A DNA stretch of 64,000 nt, taken from assembly GCF_003369915.1 (NCBI RefSeq), contig NC_046677.1, positions 27,422,913 to 27,486,912 of the forward strand. The letters are read 5' to 3'. This DNA comes from Drosophila miranda (Eukaryota; Arthropoda; Insecta; Diptera; Drosophilidae). Shown here piece by piece: positions 1 through 10,406 of this stretch. The position numbers and the translations under genes are program-made. The notes beneath the pieces are model-generated. The model was not told where the DNA came from, made no database searches, and saw only the letters and a program-made list of their open reading frames with translations. Within the stretch, counting starts at the first letter, position 1; the number at the start of each line of letters is the position of its first letter.

Positions 1-573
1 TTAGTGATATATGCATATGCATTCGAGGGCAGGGGATAAGGAGATGGAGCATCTGAAGGATGCGGGATAGAGAGATGCAGAGTGAGATTTCCACTTTTCC
101 TTTGGAACAGTTACACTTTTTTTTCGTTCTGTGTAATCAAAACCTCCGAAATCTCCTCCACAAAAGTTTCTCTTTTTCTCAAATCTTCCATCTCCAATCT
201 TTTTGAAATTATAAGTAAATATTTGGCTATTATTATTGGTAGGTATGTCCTTTTGGTTTCATCTGCAACAGAGTTATGCAAGATTCCTCCTCTCCATCGG
301 GTTCGCTTTTGGATTACTTACACATTTACTTTTACATCAGAAGCGATAAGGATATCATAGTTGCTGTGATGGGACTCCTTTAAGAATGGATTATAAGGTG
401 GCATATTTTGGTTGCGCGACGTTGGCTTTCTTAGTCACCGTCGTCTTGCGACACAATACAAGAGAAATTGGTGGTACATACTTGTATTAAGTACGGACTG
501 CGCCAGTGACTGTGGCAAGTCCGATGTTTCTCTCACCGAGAGACACTCACACAGAGAGACAGTACAAGACGCC

Positions 574-720
574 ATGCAACCTATCTTGGAGCCCGTCCAG
601 ATTTTGTCTACGTCGCTAGTCAACGCGAATGTAGAGCTGTTGGAGCATAACCGTACCCAACAGAAAATACAAGAGGGTGAGATTTTCCCACCAGGAGCCG
701 AAGCGAAGGCGGGTGGCTGA
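574..720 (+). CDS. Doubtful small ORF, or 3' end of a gene starting outside the window
   Basis: From the ATG at 574 there are 48 codons ending in TGA at 720. The same frame stays open upstream to about 412 without an ATG, so this could be the last exon of a gene whose earlier part lies left of the window. The product is hydrophilic and ends in a Gly/Ala/Lys-rich tail; I do not recognise it. A plus-strand AATAAA at 791-796 follows the stop, which is the main support for a real transcript end. It converges with the coiled-coil gene at 871. Coding status is uncertain, and positions 1-411 show nothing convincing. Confidence 0.25.
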   Translation: MQPILEPVQILSTSLVNANVELLEHNRTQQKIQEGEIFPPGAEAKAGG

Positions 721-766
721 GAGCCGTGACCGCGTCTACGCCACTGAGCCATAGACAATAAGCATA

Positions 767-796
767 TTTATTAATTTGGAAATTCGTCACAATAAA
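767..796. terminator. Back-to-back polyadenylation signals
   Basis: Minus-strand AATAAA at 772-767 lies about 100 nt past the stop of the coiled-coil gene. Plus-strand AATAAA at 791-796 serves whatever is transcribed rightward. The two signals imply convergent transcripts whose 3' ends meet or overlap by a few tens of bases. Confidence 0.5.
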
Positions 797-870
797 CGTT
801 ATTTAGGTTACCCGGCGCTGAGCAGTTCTATCAGCGAGTATTCGTAGTCGTAAAATCTAGTGAACATCTT

Positions 871-3800
871 TCAGTTTGCATCCTCCTCCTTCATCTCCTC
901 AGTTTCTTCCGCTTTCTTTTCTTCTTCCCGAGTGTCATTGGACGCCTCTCCTCCCTCATTTTCGGGTAGCCCCTCCGCCGGGAAAGGCAAGGATCGCAGT
1001 CGCTGCACCATATCCTCGAGAGTTTCTGGAGCAATGCTTGGCTGTTCCGCTGTGGATTCCTTGACAGAGGAACGCTTCTTAGCCGCATCGTCCTGTCGAG
1101 AGGCGGCGCACAGGTGAGCCTGAGGCGTGCTCCTCGCCGGCTTTTTGGGAATGGCTCCCGTGGACTGCTGCTGAATGGCCTGCTGAGTGGCGGTTGTGGT
1201 GACGGTGACGCAGCAGGCGGCACCTCCGGATTCATCTGTCTCCTGCTCGGCCACGACCCGGGTGCTGGCTATGTTATTGATGGAGCTGGTGGCCTCCTCT
1301 GTGGGCAGAGTCTGCTCCACCAGCTCAGCCTCTTGCCGTCTGCTAGCTTCCCGCTCTGCCATGCGATTGATCATGGCCGTGCCCCGCTCTGAGGTGTTGC
1401 TCAGGCGTGCAATCAGCTCGTTGCCCTGCGCCTCCATCAAACGTAGACGCTCGGCGCGATTCGCAGACACCCGTTCGATGTCCTCCAGTCGTTGTTCCAC
1501 TGTCTGCGAGATGGCTGCAGCCGTGGGCGGCTGTTGCTGCTGTCGCTCGTGGAGCGTGTCCAGCTTGTTGGCCAGACCCTCGCTTCGCTCCGAGTTTTTC
1601 GAGAGCTGTGCGAGCAGCTGCTGGCTCTCCTGCTCCAGCCGCTGCAGACGGGCGGCCCGACGGGATGTGTAGGCCTCCTCGTCGACGGTGAGAGGGGATG
1701 CCTCCTCCGTTTTGGATGCAGGCGGAGCAGCCTCCTCCTCGGTGTTGCTCTCGAAACTGGCATCGCGACTGGGGGCACGTCTGATGCGATCCAGGGACTT
1801 CTTTAGGTAGTGCCCCCGATCCGTGGTACGCCTGATGCGCGACATCAGCTGCCGCGACTCCTCTTCCAGGCGGCCGAGTCGCTCGGATCGCTTTCTCGTG
1901 TACTCCTCCTCCCGTGGCGTAAGACTTCCTGTGGCCGGTGCAGAGCTGGCACGCGTCATCCTCTCCAGCCGCTTGTTGTTGATGAACTCGTCGAGGGGCA
2001 CTGCATGCTGGGCGGGCGAGACCTCGTCCTGGAAGCGGCACAGCTGCACCTCAAGACGTTCGCGGTTGTCGGAGGTCTCCAGCACCTGCTGGATGAGCGA
2101 TTTGCACTGCTCCTCCAGCTTTTGGATGCGACTGGCCGTCCCCGAGCTGGTCGCGGCAGCCTCCGCCTGGCTGCGCTGTCTGCTGCGAGAGCTGTGCGGA
2201 ATCTTGGAAATGGCTCCGTGTGAGCCCTGAGCCATGTCCAGGTCCTCGTCCTCCTCTAATGTGTTTCCTATAGTCTCCCCTCGCCAGCCACAAGTGGGCG
2301 GGGCACTGTTCCAGCGGAGGACAATCTCCTCGCCCTCATCTTCCGCAGAGCCAGAGGCCAGAGCAGTGGCCGCCTGGCGTCCTGGGGAGGTGCTCTGCAT
2401 CCGCTTAATCTTGCGCGTATGCTCGAATTGATCCCTCAAGTGCTTCCTGCGGCAATTGCCAGAAGTAGAGGGAGCTATAGCCTCAGGCTCTGCTTCCGCT
2501 GCTGCTGAACTTTCTGCTTTCGCGGAGTCCCGTTCCTCATCCGACTGCGGTCCCGAGTCGCTGTATCCGCTCTCCGCCGAGTGATTGGCATCCTCCAGCT
2601 TGCGGCGTGCAAACTCCCGCCTCCAGTCGTCGCACTGCTCTTGGGTCTCCTCGTTCTTGGCCCTGGCAGCCGCCCACTTGCGCCGGCAGTACTCCAGCTC
2701 GTCCTTGAGCTCGCTGAGGAGGCGACGCTTCTGCTGCAGCTGGTACCGCAGAATCTGCTCCTGGGTGTGCAGCTGCCGATGCTGGCGCTGCATCTTGCCC
2801 ACTAGATGCCACGTCTTCGTAAGCTCCAAGCTGACGGCGCTCAGGCGCTTCTCCTGCTCGTTCAAGCGGTAGTCCAGATGACTGTTGAGGGTCTTCAAGC
2901 GGTTCGTTTCCTTCACAAGGGACTTCTTTTCAAGAATGAGGTCCTAAAAGAAATAGAGAGAGTTATGGTATAAATGATAATAACTCGCGGGCAAAAGCTT
3001 CAAACATAAACGAGGGGAATGTTGTGAGTGCCTGCGGAGACCGCAACTCTACATTTATACCCGATACTTAGTCAGTATGGCTCTCCTCCGGCAGACGCCG
3101 CGACACGACACGACAAACGGTGCGTGCGAGAGAGACAGAAAATCAGTCTGAGCGTGACGTCGGGCGCTGCGTAGCCACTGCAAATTGATTTGTTCCTTTT
3201 GGCTATAAAAATCATCCGATCTGATCCAGATTCAGCAGTCTGATAGATATGGTCATTATCTATGATTCTGCGTTTCTATCAGATTGCTGAATCTGGATCA
3301 GATCGGATCATTTTTGTAGCCAAAAGCAAGAAATCAATTTGCAGTGGCTACGCAGCGCCCGACGTCACGCTCAGACTGATTTTCTGTCTCTCTCGCACGC
3401 ATTCTTTGTCGTGTCGTTCAATATTAGCGGCGTCTGCCGCAGGAGAGCCATACTGACTTAGTATCGGGTATAACTGTAGAGTTGCGGTGTCCGCAGCAAC
3501 TCACAACGTTCCCCCTCGTTTTTTTCTTGTATCTTTGAAATTGCGGATGCCACAGATTTTCGCCCTTTGTTGGCGCGGAAGGGGGCGGGGCAAAGTTTTG
3601 AAATATACTTGTAACAGTGACATATCACAGAAGTCCGGATATAAAATGTCGTTGCTCTAGCTCTTATGGTCTTTGAGCACTAGGCGCTAATAGGGACGGA
3701 CCGACGGACAGACAGACAGGGCTCAATCGACTCGGCTATTAATGCTGATCAAGAATATATATACTTTATGGGGTCGGAAACGATTCCTTCTGGACGTTAC

Positions 3801-6315
3801 ACACATCCACTTTTACCACAAATCTAATATACCCCAATACTCATTTTGAGTATCGGGTATAAAAACCGTATCGTACAGTGGAGAGATTAGATTGGGAACT
3901 TTTAAAGTGCTCGAGACTGGACTTTCGGAAAGGTTCCACTTAAAAGGATTTCCAAAATATTCAACATGTTTTGTGTTTTGTGCCCCAGAAACTGACCGAT
4001 AAATTCAATTATGTGCACAACGGACTCCTCCTCCAGTTGCATCCTCCCATGCCGCTGCAGGGTGTGGCTGCTACATTGATGCTCGGCTCGGCAGGACGTC
4101 AGCAATAATGAAGCTGCTCGTCCTCGTCCTCGGGCTCGGCCTTGGTCTGCACTCCACTAAATAAAGCGCTTAAGTGAATAATGCAAAACTTTGCAACAGC
4201 CACAGACATAGAGCCTCGGACACGGACTCGCAGTCGAACTACGACTCGTCGAGGGAGTGCAGTGGGGGAGCAACAGACGATGACGATGACGAGGCCGGGC
4301 TGCTGCTCCACTTCATCAGCAAAACCGGATACGACAACTAACAAGCCCGATTGTCCGCAGCACTTGAACAGAGAGTGGAGGAGTAGAACTCACCTTCAGT
4401 TTGATGTAGGTCTTGCTGACGCTTAGCTCCGCTGGCTTGCTGCCACCAGCTACCGTGGCCGCCTCCGCTTTGCGGCCTTCCCCTGGGGTAACAGGAGCAG
4501 CCGTGGCAGTAATGCCCCGGGCACTGACACTACTGGTTGCCGGCAGCTCTTCCAACTGCACGCGCTCGATTTTGTGGTGACTCAAGAGCTCCATCAACAC
4601 TTTCCAAACTTTCGGCAAGTTGCCAATGATTTCTTGGGCCGAGGCAACTTTTCCCATAATTTCGGGCTCATGGCATTTTAACGAAGCCGCAACAGCTCCT
4701 GCAGATCCACTCCTTTGCTTGCCACAGGGTTTCCTTTCCGGCTGGGCACAGTCGGGCAGGTCCTCGTCCACGCCAACAGCCGCAGTGTCAGCCTCAGCTA
4801 CAGGCACAGCCACAGCGTGGGGCGTTGGCGTTGCACTGCGGCTCTTGTCGGACTCCTCGCCAGAGCCCCCGGTAGCCCCTTCCACTAGCTCAAAGAGCAG
4901 CTTGGGCAGGGTGGCGCCATCGCTGCAGCTTCCCTCGGCCTGGGTCATTTGATTGAGCAGCTGGCGGTTCTCTTCGAGCATCTGATTCAAGCGATCAATG
5001 TCCATGTTGCTCTTTCCATTGAAGCCCATAATGAGCTGGCTAAAGAGCTGCAAGTGAATGTACATTAGATTTGATCCTTACTATTTGGGGGTTAATCCTC
5101 TTACCATATTGACGGCTCCCACCTGCTCGTTGAGCACTCGCTTCTCGTACTTTAGCTCGCCGCATTCCTCGCGTAGCTTGGACAGCTCCTCGTTGGCTGT
5201 TTCCACTTCTTTGAGCAACGTCTGATTGCGTTCCTCGAAGTTCTTGGTTCTGTCAGAGACGAAAGAAATGAGTAAAGACCTGCTTTTGGGGCTTGAAACT
5301 TACTTCTCCTGCTCGGCGATGAGTTCATCCTTTTTGATGGAGATGAGACGCTGCAGATTCTCGTACTCGGCGGCCGCCACCCGCTGTCGCTCTTCGTAGA
5401 GCTGCCTCAACTGGCGGATATTTACCAGCTGGCGCTCGTACTCCTGCCGCAGATTGTTGGACATGATCTTCATCTCTCGCTCGCTAAAAGAGTTTTCTAT
5501 CTGCTCCAGTTTCATCTTGAGCTGTGGTTAGAAGAACCAATAATGTTAAGATAGATGTTAGATGGAAAATTCCGATGTTAAGCCCTCACCTGTGCACACT
5601 GCTCCTCTTTGACGCTTAGCATTTGCTTACAGCAGGTGATCACCTCCTTGAGGGTTCCCACCTGACGCTGAACGACCTCTACTTCTCCGCGCAGCGATAG
5701 ATTCTCGGCATTGGCTTGTTGGAGCGCTAATTGAGCGTTGGCCAGCTCTATGTTGGCATGGCGACTCCGACTCGAGGGATTTTCATCATCCGGATCGATC
5801 CCCGGCTGCTCCGCGGGCTGCTCATGTGCCTCCTCCTGCGCCTGTTCTTCTGGCTTCTCCTCCTCGTCATGATCCTTTCTTAGGCGTCGATTCTCTGCCT
5901 GTTCCTTGGCCAGGTCTCTCCTTAGGCTGTTGATCTCCTCGCGCAAATCCTGTACAGCAGTTAGGCGAGCCTCCCGTTTGATACGCAGCTCCTCCCTGAA
6001 TTCCTCCAGGCTTTGCTCTCGCTTCGGGGACTTCTCCTTGCTATCCACATCCATGACAACAGGTTCGTCCACGACTCGAATTGATTCCTTATCTTCCGCC
6101 ATTTTCAGTGGTGCTTCCTCCACAACTTTCTTTGGCATTGGTGTGGCCTCATTGGGCGCGGCCTGTTGCAGAATTAAATTCTCGTGCTCGATGTCATTCC
6201 ACCAGGGCTCGTCATCCGGTGGCCCGCCAGTTCCTCCTACTCGCTGCTGCTGCTGTTGCTGTTGCTGCTGCACCTGCGATTCATCTGCAGGGGGTGTGGA
6301 CTCTGCATTTCCCAT
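871..6315 (-). CDS. Large N-terminally myristoylatable coiled-coil protein, unnamed
   Basis: Exons joined by GT-AG and phase: 6315-5590, 5521-5304, 5249-5105, 5047-4394, 2943-871, giving about 1271 aa. The ATG at 6315 is followed by MGNAEST, which fits the N-myristoylation consensus (Gly2, Ser6). Next come a poly-Gln tract from a CAG run and a long E/K/R/L/Q-rich coiled coil broken by acidic and Ser-rich linkers. Exon 5 contains four degenerate copies of a roughly 30-residue unit (consensus RLxxLExExxxLxxxLxxTSER followed by xxxLxxxL), near 2150-2060, 1885-1795, 1650-1560 and 1445-1355. No enzymatic domain is visible. It is probably a membrane-tethered scaffold or cytoskeletal protein; that role is inference and I do not recognise a named orthologue. 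Intron 4 (4393-2944) carries a mobile element. The ATG choice rests on the motif and on an in-frame first exon. Confidence 0.8.
3008..3522. repeat. Inverted repeat, arms about 240 bp, 29-bp loop
   Basis: The left arm, 3008-3246, reads as the reverse complement of the right arm, 3276-3522, with roughly 90 percent identity by eye. The loop is 3247-3275. Each arm contains the same order of blocks: GAGGGG, the CCGATACT motif, a GACACGACA stretch, TGACGTCGGGCGCTGCGTAG, and a GATCCGATCTGATC block. Transcribed RNA would fold into a long hairpin. ORFs seen inside it have no coding character. Confidence 0.9.
3008..3862. mobile_element. DINE-1/Helitron-like element with internal fold-back
   Basis: The element lies in intron 4 of the coiled-coil gene. 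It has the hallmarks of the Drosophila DINE-1 (INE-1, Helentron) family: repeated CCGATAC/GTATCGGG subterminal motifs, a GACR-type microsatellite near 3697-3720 (GTCY read on the other strand), the conserved block near 3755-3790 with an ATATATACTTTATGGGGTCG core, and a 3'-terminal hairpin at 3837-3853 (ATACTCA-TTT-TGAGTAT). It encodes no protein. The first half (3008-3522) is a large inverted repeat, listed separately. Family assignment is from memory of these motifs; orientation is not certain. Confidence 0.75.
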
Positions 6316-7442
6316 AATATTCCCGAGAACAAAGGCCCCGAATAACAGATATGTGGTATGCGATGGTTCTGATCTGTTTACTGATGTTCTTGGCCTGGCA
6401 GGCGTTTTATTTACGATTCACTTTAATGCGACTTTTCCTCTGAAGAAGCACCACAAGAGCAGCGATACAAAGAGCTGCCCCGCCCTCACCGATCCACCTC
6501 CGTTGGCCTCCACAGCAACGAAACAGATATAGGTACACACCGATACACAGATATAGATACCATAAGCTATATCTGTGTGGTGCTTCGATCACACGCGATT
6601 CGATCTTTCGATTTCGCAATTTTCTATATACTTTTACTTTTTCATCCAAGAAGAAAACTTTCGAGAGATTCTACTGGAGACTGTTGCGCTTTAAACTCTA
6701 CTTAAAATATCAATGTTTCACCAACCGTATCCGTGTATCCGAAATCAAAGTAAATATCTAGTATAGATATTATAAAAAAAAGAAATCTATATGTATTCTC
6801 GCGAGACGTTGGAAAATTTCTCGAAGTCCAATTCCTATCCGTTTCGACGGTCGAACCGAACTTTTCGCTTAGGCTTCTTGGGGAAAACTGAGCGAAACAT
6901 TGAATAGATTTTTCTATTTTTAACCAAGCAACAAAGAGATCTCTGCATCTTGGTGCGATCTCTCTCGGAAAATGCTCCAACGAATGCTTTGTTTTTAGGG
7001 AAAACTATCTTTATGAGAGAGTCGGAGACTGGGATTCTCTCTTCCTCGAATTCCCTAATTATTGTTCTTATGTTATGCGCTCCGTTTAGATGCATTTTAA
7101 TTAGGAAAATATGTCACATGAAGGTGTTTAAATTTAGACAGGCGCGTCACTTTGATTATGACTAACCGGAAAATCAAAGAAAAACAGTTGCCACATCGGA
7201 TGGCAGCAGCATGACAATGAAGATCATAGCCAAGGGCTCTTCACAGATGGATTCGTAGGTGCTACAAGGTCATTGCCCCTAACTATTCCCATTGGGAGTT
7301 CAATACAATATTCAGGGACTATACGAATGCATCTGATTGGACTCGCTTTTCTGTTGGCTTTTAAATTAAACTGAGCAGAACGTCGAATTAGAATTAAAAT
7401 TCAAATTATAGTTACATTTAAATTTAATGAATCATGACTCAT
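6316..7442. other. Intergenic: coiled-coil gene promoter side to lwr 3' end
   Basis: Between the first ATG of the minus-strand coiled-coil gene (6315) and the lwr poly-A signal (7448-7443). It must hold the promoter and 5'UTR of the coiled-coil gene. A perfect 11-bp hairpin lies at 6545-6578. AT-rich ORFs at 6702-7165 on both strands lack fly codon bias or recognisable protein features. No clear core promoter motif was found. Confidence 0.6.
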
Positions 7443-7448
7443 TTTATT
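7443..7448 (-). terminator. lwr: lwr polyadenylation signal
   Basis: AATAAA on the minus strand about 47 nt past the lwr stop codon. Confidence 0.6.
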
Positions 7449-7494
7449 CATGCCTCTATACGCTCTTGTGGGGATTGTGTGTGTGTAGATTACA

Positions 7495-7974
7495 TTAATC
7501 GCTAGGTGTCATTTTGCGGGCCTGGGCACGCACGCGTGTTTCGTATTGTTGGCGGTTCTGTGTATATGCAGTGTAGGGCTCCAATTGGGCCGGGTCCTTG
7601 GCGTTCGGGTTGTCCAGAAGTTCCTGAATGCCCACAAGAAGTTGCTTAATAGTAATGGACGGGCGCCAACCCTTCTTCTCGTCAAGCAGCGACAAGCAGA
7701 CAGTGCCCGACGGGAACACATTTGGATGGAAGAGTGGCGGCTCGAACTTGCATTTCGGCGGAGTGATAGGATAGTCGTCCTGGAAAATCATGCGAAGTTT
7801 GTAGAGGCCACCCTCCCAGAGGGTGGACTTCTTTCCAGGAATGGCGCACTCCCAAATCATCAGGTTAAGAGTGCCATCGGGATTTTTGGCGGGATGAGCA
7901 ACAAACCCGTATGGATGGTTCTTTCGCCAGGCCTTGCGCTCATTCAACAAACGTGCAATCGTTGTGGCAGACAT
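7495..7974 (-). CDS. lwr: SUMO-conjugating enzyme E2 Ubc9 (lesswright)
   Basis: A 159-aa single coding exon, the normal UBC9 length. It is the E2 that accepts SUMO from the Aos1-Uba2 E1 and transfers it to lysines in psi-K-x-E motifs, mainly in the nucleus. The full UBC fold is present: N-terminal helix [21 protein letters not shown], the HPN motif at residues 83-85 and the catalytic Cys at residue 93 in the context TVCLSLL. The sequence is virtually the metazoan consensus. A CCGTAG acceptor directly abuts the ATG, and a GTAAGT donor near 8073 on the minus strand suggests one 5'UTR intron (about 8073-7976) with the transcript starting near 8200. There is no truncation or frameshift. Confidence 0.97.
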   Translation of the reverse strand: MSATTIARLLNERKAWRKNHPYGFVAHPAKNPDGTLNLMIWECAIPGKKSTLWEGGLYKLRMIFQDDYPITPPKCKFEPPLFHPNVFPSGTVCLSLLDEKKGWRPSITIKQLLVGIQELLDNPNAKDPAQLEPYTAYTQNRQQYETRVRAQARKMTPSD

Positions 7975-8210
7975 CTACGGTTAATTTGTATTTTGCAACC
8001 GACCAAAACAAAGAATGTACGATAATATCTTAATATGTTACAGTAAAATATTTCTTTTGGTTTCGGACTTACTTTCACTTCACTCTCACTTGCTGGGACG
8101 AAAACTCAGCAAGAACTTGAATCACTTTAATTCACTCACTGCAAAATGTTGCAGTGTTGAAATATTTCATTGGGTTTTGGGAATAATTGCAGCTATTTGA
8201 TAAAATTGTT

Positions 8211-10406
8211 TATACATACGTTTTTCAGTCAAAAACTTTTTCCTTTTAGGTTTTATTTCTAGTTCACAACACACGATTGATTAAAATTTCTCCGGCGGAA
8301 TATTTTACAATCTGACAGTCCTGGCTATGACAAGAATCATAGAATCATGAGCCTGAAAAATTAACAGAGTAACCCGAATGAACTACACATACAAATACAT
8401 ATTTATAGTTAGCATGCATACATACATATGCATGTACATATTCGAGTCCCATTCCCAACGAATGGTAAGTACTCCCCAAACACTTTCAGCTGACTCTTTT
8501 TCCCAAAACAGCACGAGTATTTATCTCTGGAGCCCGATTAAACAATTGATGATGATTCTGAAGAGTGCGTGGAAGTGCTTCTTCCCTTTGCCTGCTAAGC
8601 TAACTTTTGCGAAAACTTGCAAATGAAAATGCATTTTGCAGCTGATTTTTGCTTTGGCTATGCCTGCAGTTTTTGCGCTCACATTTGAAAAGTGGGAAAC
8701 ACGCAGCAATGACTCTGAACGGAACCAAAGGAGGGGGAAGGACAACACCCTAGCTAAGAGTAGGAGTATGGGCAGGCGGAGGAAGCACACATTTGGCAAA
8801 GTGTCGCCAGTGCCAGGGTGTCAGGGTGCCAGGGTTCCACACTGCCACTGAATGAGAAGCGGAGCTCAGGCTTGAAAATGAAAATCAACAATGCAATTTG
8901 CCATGCTGCTCCTCTCTCTCTGCAGCTCTCCTGTCCGCGGTCCGGTGTCGTCTGTGCAGACAAAGCGCCAGAAAGGAGCAAAAAATCCGGCTAAAAACTT
9001 GGAAGCGCATGGCAAAAGTTGTGCCCGGCCCAGCCACGGCACAACACCCACACCCACGCGCACACACATAACACAGCTCCAACTATCACAGAGATTGCAC
9101 CACGCAAATGTGCAACGAAAGTAGCAACGAAAGGACCCAAAGCAGCCAAGGACACTGCCAGAGCGCTGGCAGGAAAAAGTTCCAAGAAAATGTGCATTGT
9201 GTTCATTATAATGGAATAATAAACCGAAGCGACTACTGGGCTCAGATTGAACGTCCTCCTCCCCCACCTACTTGTTTTTCTTGTTGTTTCGTGTCTTTCT
9301 CAAGTTGCTGCTGCTGTAGTTTTTCTTTGGCGCCGGCCGAGTTAATAACCAAAAAGGAAGTTTCAGCTTCATTATCCTGACAGCCAGCCGCCCCCCATAT
9401 GAGGCGATGTCATCTGGTGTTTGGTGGTGAGTCGGGGTCTGGTGGCCCCTGCGGTTAATTAGAGCAACTTTCGCCTGAAAGTCAAAGTTAATCCGAGTCT
9501 GCAGGACAATGTAGAGCATTGCTGCAGGCATCTGACGATAGGAAAATCCTTTAGGGTAGGGGTATGACCTATACTTTCTCCAACCAGACCATGTTTCTCT
9601 GTCAGTCAGTGTCGTCGCTATCTCATTTGCGAGCATTTCTATGCGAAGAAGTCAGCAGGAATCATGCATTAATAATGCAACAAACTTGCGCATATTTTGC
9701 GGCTGACAATCCTTGCAAACAGCAGCCAAGAAGCCGGTCGATTACAAGGGCAACAATGAAGCAACTTCATTAGAGAAAGCAACACGTTGACAACACATCC
9801 GGCAGACGAGTCATTTCCGTAGTCATGCAAGCAATACATACAAATACGGAGAAAAACTCACCGGATATCCAAGTAAACGTTGACACAAAGATATTAGCAA
9901 GTGCAGAGGAATCACAGTCTTCAAGATAATTGTACTTTTTCATGAACCACACTCGAATTTAGTTTAAATGTACTTTATAAGCAAGTCACTTTACGCGGGC
10001 ACACAATCAGCTGTTTACTGAAAGAAGTTGGCAGCCCCTCTACAAAGAGATGAGTAACAGCGTTCATGGAACTAACAGAAGTTCCACTACGGAGATGAGC
10101 GGCACCGTTCAATGAACTAACATGAATTGAACCAATGTTAACAAGTGTCTAAAATCCACATGAATGTTTTATTTGCCAATTTGTATCTAAGAATTGCAAA
10201 TTCAAAAATAAATGCAAATTTTAAAACCAATTAGTAAGAAAATAATCATAACCATGTATTATATGACTACCACTACAGTTCCCGAATGAACCAAGCCAGG
10301 GTAGTTCGCTAGCTCACAGTTTAGCTCCGACCCAAACAACACGTGCAACGGTCTGCGTTTTGGGTTTTTATTATTTTTGATTAATTTCCTGAAAGAAACA
10401 AGGAAA
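8211..10406. other. Gene-free spacer between lwr and RpI135
   Basis: lwr (leftward) and RpI135 (rightward) are divergently transcribed from here. Short ORFs at 8378-9952 show no family resemblance and are AC- or CT-rich. A 45-bp tandem duplication lies at 10047-10136. The last 100 bases before 10407 should contain the RpI135 promoter and 5'UTR, but no named core motif was identified. Confidence 0.55.
10047..10136. repeat. Imperfect 45-bp tandem duplication
   Basis: Two copies start at GAGATGAG, 10047 and 10092, and share the continuation CGTTCA-x-GAACTAACA. The period is 45 bp with several substitutions. It lies about 270-360 bp upstream of the RpI135 ATG. Confidence 0.6.

Noticed and set aside
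82-360. 92-codon ORF at the left edge
   Set aside because: Phe/Ser/Ile-rich translation of AT-rich DNA, no domain; random open frame most likely.
3262-3456. ORF inside the fold-back element
   Set aside because: Lies wholly in one arm of the inverted repeat of a non-coding DINE-1-like element.
6702-7165. ORFs on both strands between the coiled-coil gene and lwr
   Set aside because: AT-rich, no fly codon bias, no recognisable motif, mutually overlapping on opposite strands.
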